Shown here piece by piece: positions 34,985 through 43,985 of a DNA stretch of 64,000 nt; the stretch's first letter is position 1; each line of letters starts with the position of its first letter. The position numbers and the translations under genes are program-made. The stretch is from Channallabes apus (Eukaryota > Chordata > Actinopteri > Siluriformes > Clariidae), in NCBI GenBank assembly GCA_030522415.1, contig CM060118.1, positions 27,739,151 to 27,803,150 of the forward strand. Reading direction: 5' to 3'. Under the pieces are notes generated by a model, which worked only from the letters and a program-made list of their open reading frames with translations, was not told the DNA's origin and made no database searches.

Positions 34985-35716
34985 GTGTCTTATGATCCGC
35001 CACGCCTACTTCGATCAAAGGATGCAGGCTCCTTGTCAGTACCGCGTATTATGAAAACCACAGCTGGGGGCAGAGCTTTTTCTTACAAAGCCCCAAAATT
35101 ATGGAATAGTCTTCCAATTAATGTTCGGGACTCAGACACAGTCTCAGTGTTTAAGTCTAGGTTAAAAACCTATTTATTTAGCCAAGCATTTTTATAAACA
35201 GATTTCCCTTAGGTAAAGGAGCAGATCTGGGGGACTCATGGACGTAGAGTATTACGGTGAACTGGTATGTTTAGATGCTGTCTTCCCCACTCTCATTGAT
35301 CACTCAGGTGATTGTTTGCTTTACACTTCAGGGGCCCCTCATGTTTGTGTTTCCTTCTGGCTCTCCCTTTTAGTTATGCTGTCATAGTTAGTCCTGCCGG
35401 AGTCTCTGCTTGCACTCTACCGTAAATATACATTCACATTATACATTATGTGACTATGACCATACCTAGCTGCCATCTCTCCTCTTCTGCTCTTTCTCCC
35501 CCTATTTCTCTTCCCTCTCTCCTCCTGTCTCCCCCTTTCACTCTTTCTCTCTCTCTCTCTATTGAGCTACACATGTGGTTCCTGAGCTGCCAGTGATCCA
35601 GACTCCCTCTGCCCTCCAGACCTGTCTGACCCATCCTGGTGCCCTGCTTCTGGTTGGAGATCTCGTCACATGGATGCCCCGTGTGTTTCTTTGGGATGCG
35701 TCTGGCGTCTGGGGAT
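34985..35716 (+). mobile_element. L2-clade LINE, copy C (truncated at both ends)
   Basis: It starts at the SYDPPRLLRSKDAG part of L2 ORF2 and runs through SRLKTYLFSQAFL and about 530 bp of UTR. It stops mid-UTR at CTGGGGATGG, where copies A and B continue with ATTCTCTCTACTTAG-like sequence. The right-hand break is the junction to a DIRS terminal-repeat fragment. Confidence 0.85.
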
Positions 35717-35880
35717 GGTTTTCACTCCTATTTATAACCCTCCAGGTGCGTCTCATCAGATGCCATCACCTGACCGAGGTTATATAGGCCAAAATTTGGC
35801 GTGTTTATACACAAATGCTTCACAACCGGCAACATGACAAGATGTTTCCTATAGCGTTTTCACGATACCTTTGAAAGGGA
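35717..35880 (-). repeat. Inverted DIRS left-terminal-repeat fragment fused to the recombinase gene
   Basis: The sequence is the reverse complement of the left end at 17758: it reads GCCAAAATTTGGCGTG and ends CCTTTGAAAGGG. It then joins directly to recombinase coding sequence at ILHALSVSPSCL. In the intact DIRS element nothing resembling this lies upstream of that point, so the junction is a rearrangement. Confidence 0.7.
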
Positions 35881-36450
35881 TACTGCACGCCTTGTCAGTC
35901 TCTCCATCCTGCCTAGACTTTGCCCCTGGGGTAGTCAAGGCCATTTTGCATCCTCACTCGAACTATCTTCTGAAAGTTCCATTCTCAACCATGCACCCTA
36001 TTGTTATTGAAGCCTTCTGTCCTTCGCCTTTCACAGCTTCGGAGCAGGAGAAACTACAACTACTGTGTCCAGTACGTGCACTTCAGATCTACATCCACTG
36101 CACTAGCCAGTGGCGTAAATCAGAACAGCTTTTTATATGCTATGGAGGCCGCAACCGGGGGCGGCCGCCACTACACAGACCTTGTCACACTGGGTGAGAG
36201 ATTCTATTGCTCTCTCCTATGAGGCACGTGGGCTCACTTTGCCTCTAGGAATCAGGGCTCATTCAACCAGGGGGATCGCCTCATCTATTGCACTAGCAAG
36301 AGGTATTCCCCTGCAGCAAGTGTGTGACGCGGCGTGTTGGTCCTCTCGCCACACATTTGTTAGATTTTATAGTCTGGATGTTCATGCCACTCTGGGCTTA
36401 CGGGTCCTCGAGTCAAGTTCTGAGATCTTCTCGGCCTTGTGCGCACACGC
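35880..36450 (+). pseudogene. DIRS copy A tyrosine recombinase, C-terminal part
   Basis: The frame reads HALSVSPSCLDFAPG, CPVRALQIYIHCTSQWRKSE, then after a shift near 36165 reads LSHWVRDSIALSYEARGL. The catalytic-type box AHSTRG is near 36257-36274, followed by CWSSRHTFVRFYSLDV with the Trp and the Tyr nucleophile. The N-terminal domain and first catalytic Arg are missing. The enzyme would integrate the circular DNA copy. Confidence 0.8.
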
Positions 36451-36501
36451 TACACAACCTAGGGGTCCAGACACTGGCAGTGCCGCGGTGTTGGTACTTT
36501 C

Positions 36502-36690
36502 GTTCCCATAGTGTTTTCACGCAGCATTGAGTGTAGCCAATTCGAGCAATTTGGATGTGGAAATTAGCCTAATCTGCATTTCTTTGGACTGTGGGAGGAA
36601 ACGTCTCGGGTTACTTTGCTGTAAACCTGTTTCCTGAAAAGGCGGGAACGAGATTCTGCGTCCCAATGCCGCACATCCGTTCAGACAAAT
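36502..36690 (-). repeat. DIRS copy A internal complementary region, containing flank-like sequence
   Basis: 36502-36538 is the reverse complement of the element's left end, and 36600-36690 is the reverse complement of its right end, as expected for the DIRS internal complementary region. Between them (36539-36599) lies TTGGATGTGGAAATTAGCCT and CTTTGGACTGTGGGAGG. This is the reverse complement of the host repeat flanking the element on its right (36914-36975). Confidence 0.7.
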
Positions 36691-36697
36691 CAATCTG

Positions 36698-36910
36698 AGG
36701 AATGTTTCCGGTTCACTCCTATTTATAACCTGCATGTGCGTCTCATCAGATGATGTCACCCAACCGAAGTTATATAAGCCAAAATTTGGCGTGTTTGGTA
36801 CACACATGCTTCACAACCGGCAACACGAAAAGATGTTCCCATAGCGTTTTCACGCAGCATCTCATTCCCGCCTTTTCAGGGAACAAGGTTACAGCAAAGT
36901 AACCCGAGAC
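36698..36910 (+). repeat. DIRS copy A right inverted terminal repeat
   Basis: It runs from TTCCGGTTCACTCCTATTTA to CAAAGTAACCCGAGAC, immediately before GTT. It mirrors 17758-17898 plus 19068-19110. Its final 45 bp are mirrored only in the internal complementary region. Confidence 0.8.
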
Positions 36911-37040
36911 GTTTCCTCCCACAGTCCAAAGGAATGCAGATTAGGCTTATTTCCACATCCAAATTTCTCGAAGTGTGTGAATGAGTATATGAATGCCCTG
37001 CGATGGATTTGCACCCTGCCTTGTGCCTTAAGTCGATATA
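36911..37040 (+). repeat. Common fish repeat, right half (other side of the DIRS insertion)
   Basis: GTTTCCTCCCACAGTCCAAA, then GCAGATTAGGC and CCTGCGATGGATTTGCACCC, is the continuation of the half ending at 17757. From 37041 to 37960 I see only a CA microsatellite at 37285-37306 and no supportable gene. Confidence 0.75.
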
Positions 37041-37284
37041 GATGATGAGTGAAAAAGAGAGACTGTATATAATTTTAGCATTATGTCTTATATAATATTA
37101 GTATAAAATTTTATCTAATAGCAAACCAGTTGCTACTAAAAACGAATACAAAGGACAGGGACAGAGAATAAACATAACAAACAATAATGAGTTTTAGTAT
37201 TTTTTTTTAAAAACCATGTCAGTTGTCTCTTGTTGAGGAAGCTATCCAAATTTGCATGTCTCTCTCTGTCTCTCTCTCTCACTC

Positions 37285-37306
37285 ACACACACACACACAC
37301 ACACAC
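37285..37306. repeat. (CA)n microsatellite
   Basis: Eleven CA units preceded by a TC-rich run. Confidence 0.95.
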
Positions 37307-38156
37307 GTGTTTTGGGTGAGATGGAAATACTGTAAACTTTCTGCTTCAACCCAGTGTTGCCAAATATTTTTAAAGGGAAGACACTAAAGCCTGCTGGAAA
37401 TGTATCAAGTATATCATGCATTCATTTGCATACTATTTACAGGTCATTTCTGCACCTGAAGCCAGGATGCAGAGCCTGGCGCCATGTTGGTACACTCAGT
37501 AGAACAGTTGCCATTAGCTCTTCTTCAATCTTCAATCTCTTTTTCCATCTCCAAAGTGTACAGTCCAGCAGTTATGTTGTCATGCATATTTCATGTACAA
37601 TATACAATACATGTAATAAAGGGGAAAGATTTACTTTCAATACCATTTTAATTAGACTTTTTATTTGATTAAATAACTATATATTTAATATAATTAATAA
37701 TATCACTGCACTCTCAGAGAAAAAAGTCACTAAGTTTGTCATTAGTCACTATTTTGAACACTGCTTTATTGAAAAAAAATAACATGACGAATCCTGGGCA
37801 GAGCTGATCCCCAAGCTGGAGGAGGGTCTTAACACGTTTTTCCTTTTGCAGGACATTATGTGGACATCACAGAAAAGATTAATCTGAAGAATGGTATTAA
37901 AAAAAGGCAAAAGCAAGAAAATGATTTTGATGTACACACACAATTGTGATTATAAGCCTCTAATTCATTCAAGATTCAAGATTCAAGATTCAAAGAACTT
38001 TATTAATCCCAAAGGGAAATTGCTTATGCTCGGTTACAGGTGCTCACAGTTGTTAACTAATAAAGGTGTAATAAATAATAAAAAAAAAAAAATGGGTAAG
38101 TATTAGTGTCCTGTTGTATACCAGTCAGTGAAAAAATCCACATACGTGTGTATGAG

Positions 38157-40127
38157 TTACAGAGAAGAGTTGTAAAGTTTTATGGCCGTTGGGAGAAAGG
38201 ATCTCCTGTGACGCTCAGTGGAACACTTGATAGTAATCAGTCTCTGGCTGAAACTGCTCCTCTGTTCAGCCAAAACACTGTATAGCGGGTGAGAAGGATT
38301 GTTCACAATGGATTGTACTTTGGACAGAATCCTCCTCTTTGCTACTACATCCACCGAGTCAAGCTCCATGCCTAGCACAGATCCGGCCTTTTTAATTGAC
38401 TTGTCCAGTTTGTTCTTATCAGACACCTTAATGTTACCACCCCAACAGACCACAGCATAAAAAATGACACTCGCCACAACGGTCTCATAGAACATCCGTA
38501 GAATGGTATTACAGACATTAAAAGACCTGAGCCTTCGAAGAAAGTACAATCGACTCTGACCTTTCTTGTAGAGTGCCGTTGTGTTGAGTGACCAGTCAAG
38601 TTTGTTGTCCAGATAAACTCCCAGATATTTGTAATCAGAGACAATGTCCACTACCTCCCCCTTGACAGATATAGGAGTCACAGGGGTCTTGCTTCTCCTA
38701 AAGTCTACCACCATCTCCTTTGTTTTCCTGGTGTTGAGTTGTAGGTGATTACGCTCACACCAGGAAACGAAGTCATCCACAACAGACTGGTACTCCGAGG
38801 TGTCACCCTCCTCTATACACCCAACAACCACAGAGTCGTCAGAGAACTTCTGCAGGTGGCATGACTCTGAGTTATATCTAAAGTCGGATGTATAGAGGGT
38901 GAAAAGAAACGGAGATAGTACCGTCCCCTGGGGAGCTCCAGTGCTGCAGATCAAAGTCTCTGACACACAGTTCTTTAGTCGGACATACTGGGGGCGACAG
39001 GTCAGGTAGTCCATGATCCAGGAAACCAAGCTGGTGTCAATGTTTATGTTCCTTAATTTCTCCCCCAGTACTGCTGGTTGGATGGTGTTGAAGGCACTGG
39101 AGAAGTCAAAGAACATCATCCTTACGGAGGTCCTAGGCTTGTCAAGGTGAGAGTAGGTGCGATGTAGCAGGTGTATTATGGCGTCATCAACACCCATGAA
39201 CGGCTGATAGGCAAACTGAAGAGGGTCCAGAGAGGACTTCACCAGGGGACGAAGTGTATCCAGGATCAGTCTCTCAAACACCTTCATAATGTGCGATGTT
39301 AAAGCAACCGGCCTGTAGTCGTTCTGGGCACAGGCACGTGGTGTTTTGGGTACCGGCACAATGCATGATGTTTTCCACAGTGCAGGGACTTTCTGAAGAG
39401 ACAGACTCAGGCTAAAGAGGTACTGGAGGACACCACATAGTTGGGGAGCACAGGATTTCAGGACTCTCGGATTGATCTTATCTGGACCTACAGCTTTTGT
39501 AGGGCTGATCTTACTCAGGCCATGTTTAACCTGATCCACTGAGATGTTGATTGCTGGGAGTGCAGGAGTAGTGACTGTGACTGTTCTCTGTGTAGGGGAG
39601 GACATAGGAGCAGGAATGTGTGGATTTGGGTTGAAGTCGGGGGGAGTGTGAGACATAGGGGCATCAAATCTATTGAAGAAAGTGTTGAGGTCGTTTGCAC
39701 GTTCCCTATTCCCCTCAATAGCCTGGCCGCTTGTCTTATAGCCAGTGATGCTCCTCATGCCCCTCCACACCTCTCTCGTGTTGTTTTGCTTCAGCCTTTG
39801 TTCTAGCTTTCTCCTGTATGCCTCTTTCCCCTCCTTGATTTTCCCGGTTAGCATTTTTTGAGCCTTCTTCACTGCTTCCTTATCACCAGACCTAAAGGCA
39901 CTTTTTTTTTCATTTAAACACGCTTTAATGTCTTTGGTGACCCAGGGTTTGTTGTTGGGGAAACAGCGAATATCTCTCATCGGTACACAGGTGTCAACAC
40001 AGAAGTTAATGTACTCCGTGATGCAGTCCGTCATTCCATCAATGTCCTCTCCATATGATGCACTGAGAACCTCCCAGTCTGTAGCCTCGAAACAATCCTG
40101 TAACGTAGCATGGCACCTTCTGACCAT
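38157..40127 (-). CDS. Rex1-like LINE ORF, reverse transcriptase part
   Basis: The first codons of the listed frame directly continue the endonuclease ORF (ATLQDCFEATDWEVL). The RT has the entry motif SPTKAVGPDKINPRVLK, NDYRPVALTSHIMKVFERL, motif A FFDFSSAFNTI near residue 340, APQGTVLSPFLFTLYT, and the catalytic box FSDDSVVV near residue 430. A thumb and C-terminal region follow, ending RRSFLPTAIKLYNSSL. SDD instead of ADD is seen in this group and need not be damage. There are no internal stops in 656 codons. The only visible lesion is the frameshift at its 5' edge, so this is a young copy. Confidence 0.88.
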   Translation of the reverse strand: MVRRCHATLQDCFEATDWEVLSASYGEDIDGMTDCITEYINFCVDTCVPMRDIRCFPNNKPWVTKDIKACLNEKKSAFRSGDKEAVKKAQKMLTGKIKEGKEAYRRKLEQRLKQNNTREVWRGMRSITGYKTSGQAIEGNRERANDLNTFFNRFDAPMSHTPPDFNPNPHIPAPMSSPTQRTVTVTTPALPAINISVDQVKHGLSKISPTKAVGPDKINPRVLKSCAPQLCGVLQYLFSLSLSLQKVPALWKTSCIVPVPKTPRACAQNDYRPVALTSHIMKVFERLILDTLRPLVKSSLDPLQFAYQPFMGVDDAIIHLLHRTYSHLDKPRTSVRMMFFDFSSAFNTIQPAVLGEKLRNINIDTSLVSWIMDYLTCRPQYVRLKNCVSETLICSTGAPQGTVLSPFLFTLYTSDFRYNSESCHLQKFSDDSVVVGCIEEGDTSEYQSVVDDFVSWCERNHLQLNTRKTKEMVVDFRRSKTPVTPISVKGEVVDIVSDYKYLGVYLDNKLDWSLNTTALYKKGQSRLYFLRRLRSFNVCNTILRMFYETVVASVIFYAVVCWGGNIKVSDKNKLDKSIKKAGSVLGMELDSVDVVAKRRILSKVQSIVNNPSHPLYSVLAEQRSSFSQRLITIKCSTERHRRSFLPTAIKLYNSSL

Positions 40128-41134
40128 CTTCTTACACTCCTCACAATAGCAGGCTGTCTCTGAACTAGTGGTTTGTATGTAGGCATGAGGTCGACTAGGT
40201 TGTGATCCGACCTCCCCAGGGGGGGAAGTGCTGCAGCACTGTAAGCACCTTTAACATTAGCATACAGCAGGTCTAGTGTCTTCTCCCCCCTAGTGTGACA
40301 ATCCACGTACTGAGTGAAAGTGGGAATAGTCCTGTTCAGTGATGTGTGGTTGAAATCACCGGAGATCAGGAGAAAGGCATCAGGGTGTCGAGTCTGGAGT
40401 TTGGCAGTTACAGAGTGAATGACGTCACACGCGGCAGCGGCATTCGCAGATGGAGGAATGTACACAGCAGTTATTATCACATGTGAGAATTCTCTTGGTA
40501 AATAATATGGGCGAAGTCCGACAGCCAACAGTTCAATATCTGGACTACAAACGCGCTCCTTAACAGTCACATGACCGGGGTTACACCACATGTTGTTGAT
40601 GTAAACAGCCAGCCCCCCTCCTTTCCTCTTACCGCTCTCTCTCCTCGTCCTGTCGCTCCGTATCGCGCTGAAGCCGTCCAGTGTAATATTAGAGTCTGGC
40701 ACATCGCTATGTAACCAAGTCTCTGTAAAACACATCAGACTGCACTCGCGGAAGATGTTTTCAGTCTTTAACAAAGCTGTCAACTCGTCCATCTTATTGT
40801 CCAGAGATCTCACGTTGCCCATGATAAGAGACGGGACATACTTGTACTTTCTCATCCTTTCCTTATGCGCCGCGCGTTTCTCTTCCTCTTTTGCTCCTCT
40901 GCGCCGCTTCCTTCCACCTCTGCATCCCCTTATCGTCCTCCTCCGTATCTCATCCGGAATGTTTAGAGTCCTATACAGAGTCGGATCTCTGATGCCGGCC
41001 GGCTTCAGTGCGATCAGCTGTTCCCTGGTGTAAACAAAGGAGCCGCCTCCTTGCTGTTGCGCGCTGATCACCCGGAGCGCCGAAAATGTAATTAAAATTG
41101 CGTAACTAAGAACAAGAACACTTTCAAAACGCAT
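40031..41134 (-). CDS. Rex1-like LINE ORF, N-terminal and APE-type endonuclease part
   Basis: The frame starts at the first ATG with a hydrophobic segment (VLVLSYAILITFSALRVIS), then a very basic stretch (GCRGGRKRRRGAKEEEKRA). An APE-type endonuclease follows: MGNVRSLDNKMDEL, CFTETWLHSD, the catalytic block LLISGDFNHTSL near residue 258 and LGRSDHNLVDL near residue 310. This domain nicks target DNA to prime reverse transcription. At about 40112 the frame slips by one and runs into a spurious tail, while the neighbouring frame continues into RT. The original gene was one long ORF. Everything upstream of the slip looks intact. Confidence 0.85.
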   Translation of the reverse strand: MRFESVLVLSYAILITFSALRVISAQQQGGGSFVYTREQLIALKPAGIRDPTLYRTLNIPDEIRRRTIRGCRGGRKRRRGAKEEEKRAAHKERMRKYKYVPSLIMGNVRSLDNKMDELTALLKTENIFRECSLMCFTETWLHSDVPDSNITLDGFSAIRSDRTRRESGKRKGGGLAVYINNMWCNPGHVTVKERVCSPDIELLAVGLRPYYLPREFSHVIITAVYIPPSANAAAACDVIHSVTAKLQTRHPDAFLLISGDFNHTSLNRTIPTFTQYVDCHTRGEKTLDLLYANVKGAYSAAALPPLGRSDHNLVDLMPTYKPLVQRQPAIVRSVRRWSEGAMLRYRIVSRLQTGRFSVHHMERTLME

Positions 41135-42424
41135 GGTTTGAAAGGGCGACCTTACTTGTTAAATAGAATAAAGTTATAAATAAATAATAGAAGGAAAGTA
41201 TAATAAAAAGTAAAAAACACACAAGAATTCCGAGAGCAACTGCACCAAGCTGCTGCACGCTCGCGCATGCGCAAATTAATACAGGCCCATGTAACTGTCC
41301 AATGGTCCCCTTTAATGTTTCTCATGATCTTACAGTCTTTTGAAATAAAGAAGATTTTGTGTTGTCCTCATTTCCAATTTGCTGCGAGTGACTCACTACA
41401 AGAAAACACAAAGCAAGAGTTAGTATTTTTTTTATAAAAATTCAACCACTATACTATTAAAAGCTGCATATTTACAAGGTCACAAACATAAGTGCAGGCT
41501 GATTTATCCATTGTGACTGTGACAGGTGGAGTTATTAAACTTTATAGCAAAATTCACAATGATATAACCAAAACAATCTTGACATACTGTATCTTTTTAA
41601 CACTCAACTGCCTCAAAAAAAAACATGCAGACAATAATAATCTATCAGTTTGTAATATTTATTGCTTTCAAAAAACAAAGAAACAAACAAAGAAAATATG
41701 AAAAAATAGAATTGAGTAATTTCATTTTTCTGTGAAACTGATTTTAGATTTTATTCTGATTCTTGTTTAGCATATGATAAAAATACAGCAACTTATACCA
41801 TATACCAAAGTACTGCAATTAGGTCCTGTACGTGATTTAAAATAACACATAATCTGGTACGTTTGTACATTTGACTGATGCTTTTAAAATGAATTATTTA
41901 AAGTTTATGCATGTTTCAACTGAGCTGAAGTGGCAGTTTGGCAGCGCTACGATTTAAACATATGACTTTGTGTTATGCCCTTTACCACCATAATGCCCGT
42001 GCTATCACAACTACAGTAGCTGGTCTAGTAAATTAAATTAGTGTAACTTTTACAATGTATATTTTTTTTATTACACTGCATGAATTAAATAGTTTTTTGT
42101 GCACAAAGCATTTACATATTATTTAATGCCCCTAAACTCCTCAACACGGCCTTGTCAAAAATAATTACATTTCAGAAGGGTCAAGTTATTGGGACTTCAA
42201 TATTGGGAATTACTGGAACTGGTTTAAGGATACTTGAACACATTATCAAAACCTGAAAGGATAGTGCTGAACTATGAACTTTATGGATGAAATGTAGTAA
42301 AAATTTGTCATTTAAGTACTTGGTAAATATGCATGCATGATGATAAGAATTCACAAGATTAGGAATAAAGAGTTATGTGTTCATAAGAAAACCACTTATT
42401 AGTGATGCTAATTAAAATAAAAGG

Positions 42425-42680
42425 TTTTTGGGCAATAGAAAAAGGTCAGGTGGTTTGATGAGTCCAGATTGACCCTATTCAAGATCGCTGGGTGCATCAG
42501 TCTAAGAAGAGAAGCGCATGAAGTGATGCATCCATCATGCACAGTGTCCACTATAGTGTTATGATCTGGGGTTGCTTCAGTTGGTCAGGTCTAGGCTCAG
42601 AATCGTTAAGTGGCAATAAAAAGAAGTCAGCTGATGACCTGAATATACAACACTAAATTACCAGGCAGTTTGTCCTTTAT
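42425..42680 (+). pseudogene. Tc1-like transposase remnant
   Basis: Broken frames read DESRLTLFKIAG and later a VIWGCFSWSG-like stretch (TCTGGGGTTGCTTCAGTTGG). They match the segment around the first catalytic Asp and the GGGSVMVWGCF block of Tc1 transposases. Only this middle piece survives. Confidence 0.55.
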
Positions 42681-42776
42681 GATGGCAAAGGCAGGCCATC
42701 AAATTGTGTGCTGTGATCAAAGCCAAATGTGACCGAATGAAATCTCAGTGTGCAACTTTTTCTTTGACCAGGCAGT

Positions 42777-42777
<1 letters not shown>

Positions 42778-42809
<32 letters not shown>
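42778..42809. repeat. (TG)n microsatellite
   Basis: About sixteen TG units. Confidence 0.95.
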
Positions 42810-42811
<2 letters not shown>

Positions 42812-43097
42812 ATCCCCTTGGACTTATAAGGTTTTATCTCTTTAGGTATAAGATATTGTGCTTCAACGTTTTTGCACTCCATAGAACAAAAATGTACTTT
42901 TTGTTTTCCAAATAAATAGTCAAAAATGCATATCAGTTAAGTAACACATTACATTATGTTAATATATTGTCACAGGATAGGAAAATGTGAATAATATGCA
43001 CAGTATATATAAAAAGAAAGGTTTTGTCCTTACATTGGTCAGAATGTAACATGCAACAAGAAGAAATGGGAGTGAGACAAAAAAAAATTTTGAGCGT

Positions 43098-43557
43098 TCA
43101 ATAAATTGAAAATAACGATTAAACTGAAACAGGCTGTTTTACAGTTGATCAAAATTTTAGGACCACATGCCTTTAAAAGGCCAAATCTGTGCAAAGATGT
43201 AGATTCATTGTCATTTTCTGTCAGGTAATCACACGTTCTGAGTGCAAAGGCAAAAAAACTCTCCCTTTTTGAATGTGGTTGGGTTGTTGAACTGCATAAG
43301 CAGGGTCTCTCATAGGTGGGATGCAGTAAGACAGTCATTTGGAATTTCTTAAATGATCCTGAGGGTTATGGAACAAAAAAGTCAAGTGGAAGACCCCGAA
43401 AAAAATTTCACTAGCACTGAGCTGGAGGATCCAATTGGCTGTCCGTCAAGATACTGGCGATCCTCGACCCAAATTAAGGCCGTTACTGGTGTTGATTGTA
43501 GCCCCATAACCATCAGACGGCATCTGAGACTGAAGGGCTTCAAAAACAAAAAAAACG
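43098..43557 (+). mobile_element. Tc1-like transposon, left half (split copy)
   Basis: The left inverted repeat (AACGATTAAACTGAAACAGG, then TTTAGGACCACA) is the reverse complement of 46840-46902. The N-terminal transposase part follows in broken frames (SGRPRKKF-like, then TGVDCSPITIRRHLRLKGF). It stops at FKNKK, where a SINE begins. The right half is at 46256-46902. Confidence 0.75.
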
Positions 43558-43558
43558 T

Positions 43559-43985
43559 AGAGCCTCCGAGTGGCGCAGTGGTAAAGCGCTCGCCCTATCA
43601 TCTGGAGATCGCTGGTTCGAACCCTGGGTGATGCTGCTTTCCTCTCACAGCCGGAGGCATAGAGAGAGCTGATTGGCCGAGCTCTCTCAGGGGGAAGGGA
43701 TGAGAGGTACTTGCGCTCCCACATTAATCACGGCTCTACAGCCAATCAGGGGCATCTGTGAGCTCATGCACGCGGAAGGAGTGGCTAGTGCTTTCCTCCG
43801 AGTGTGTTATTCCGCCCCTAATGGTGCGTGAGCAAGCAGTTCGAAAAGATGCGGTCGGCTGACGTGATAGTCTTCGCCCTCCCGAGTGAATGTGGGAGCC
43901 TTCCACGGGGAGGAATTGGCCACGACTAAATTGAGGAGAAAATTGGAAAAGCCCAAAAAAATATTTAAGAAAAAAAAAATGTCTT
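43559..43985 (+). mobile_element. tRNA-derived SINE
   Basis: The head is tRNA-like: CCTCCGAGTGGCGCAGTGGT with box A, then GCTGGTTCGAACCCTGGG with box B (43611-43628). About 280 bp of unrelated body follows, including GGGAGCCTTCCACGGGGAGG, and a tail of A-rich runs. RNA polymerase III transcription and LINE-dependent copying are expected of the class. It cannot be a functional tRNA because the acceptor stem does not close and a long body follows. Confidence 0.8.

Larger units (their letters stand above)
17758..36910 (+). mobile_element. DIRS-clade tyrosine-recombinase retrotransposon, copy A, expanded by nested insertions
   Basis: The left end follows GTT at 17755-17757 and the right end precedes GTT at 36911-36913, and both flanks are halves of one interspersed repeat. 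Element-derived parts are the inverted terminal repeats (17758-17898 plus 19068-19110, and 36698-36910), gag-like ORF (19211-19977), RT (20385-20735 and 26240-26416), recombinase (35880-36450) and internal complementary region (36502-36690). DIRS elements insert through a tyrosine recombinase without target duplication, so identical GTT edges fit. The core is about 4 kb; the rest is later insertions. RNase H and methyltransferase parts are missing. Confidence 0.75.
37961..41280 (-). mobile_element. Rex1/Babar-like non-LTR retrotransposon, nearly full length
   Basis: On the minus strand the order is a GC-rich 5' region, endonuclease frame, RT frame, short 3' UTR and a terminus of short ATTCAAG-type repeats (37968-37996 on the plus strand). 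The UTR includes GGGATTAATAAAG just before the terminal repeats. Short 3' tandem repeats and this UTR word are typical of Rex1-type elements, as I recall them. Only one frameshift separates the two long frames. The exact 5' end is uncertain. Confidence 0.75.
41281..43097. other. AT-rich spacer with a Tc1 remnant and a microsatellite
   Basis: Most of this stretch shows nothing recognisable. A Tc1-like fragment at 42425-42680 and a TG run at 42778-42809 are listed separately. Confidence 0.5.

Noticed and set aside
43559..43630. Functional tRNA gene
   Set aside because: Boxes A and B are present, but the acceptor stem does not pair and a SINE body with A-rich tail follows directly.
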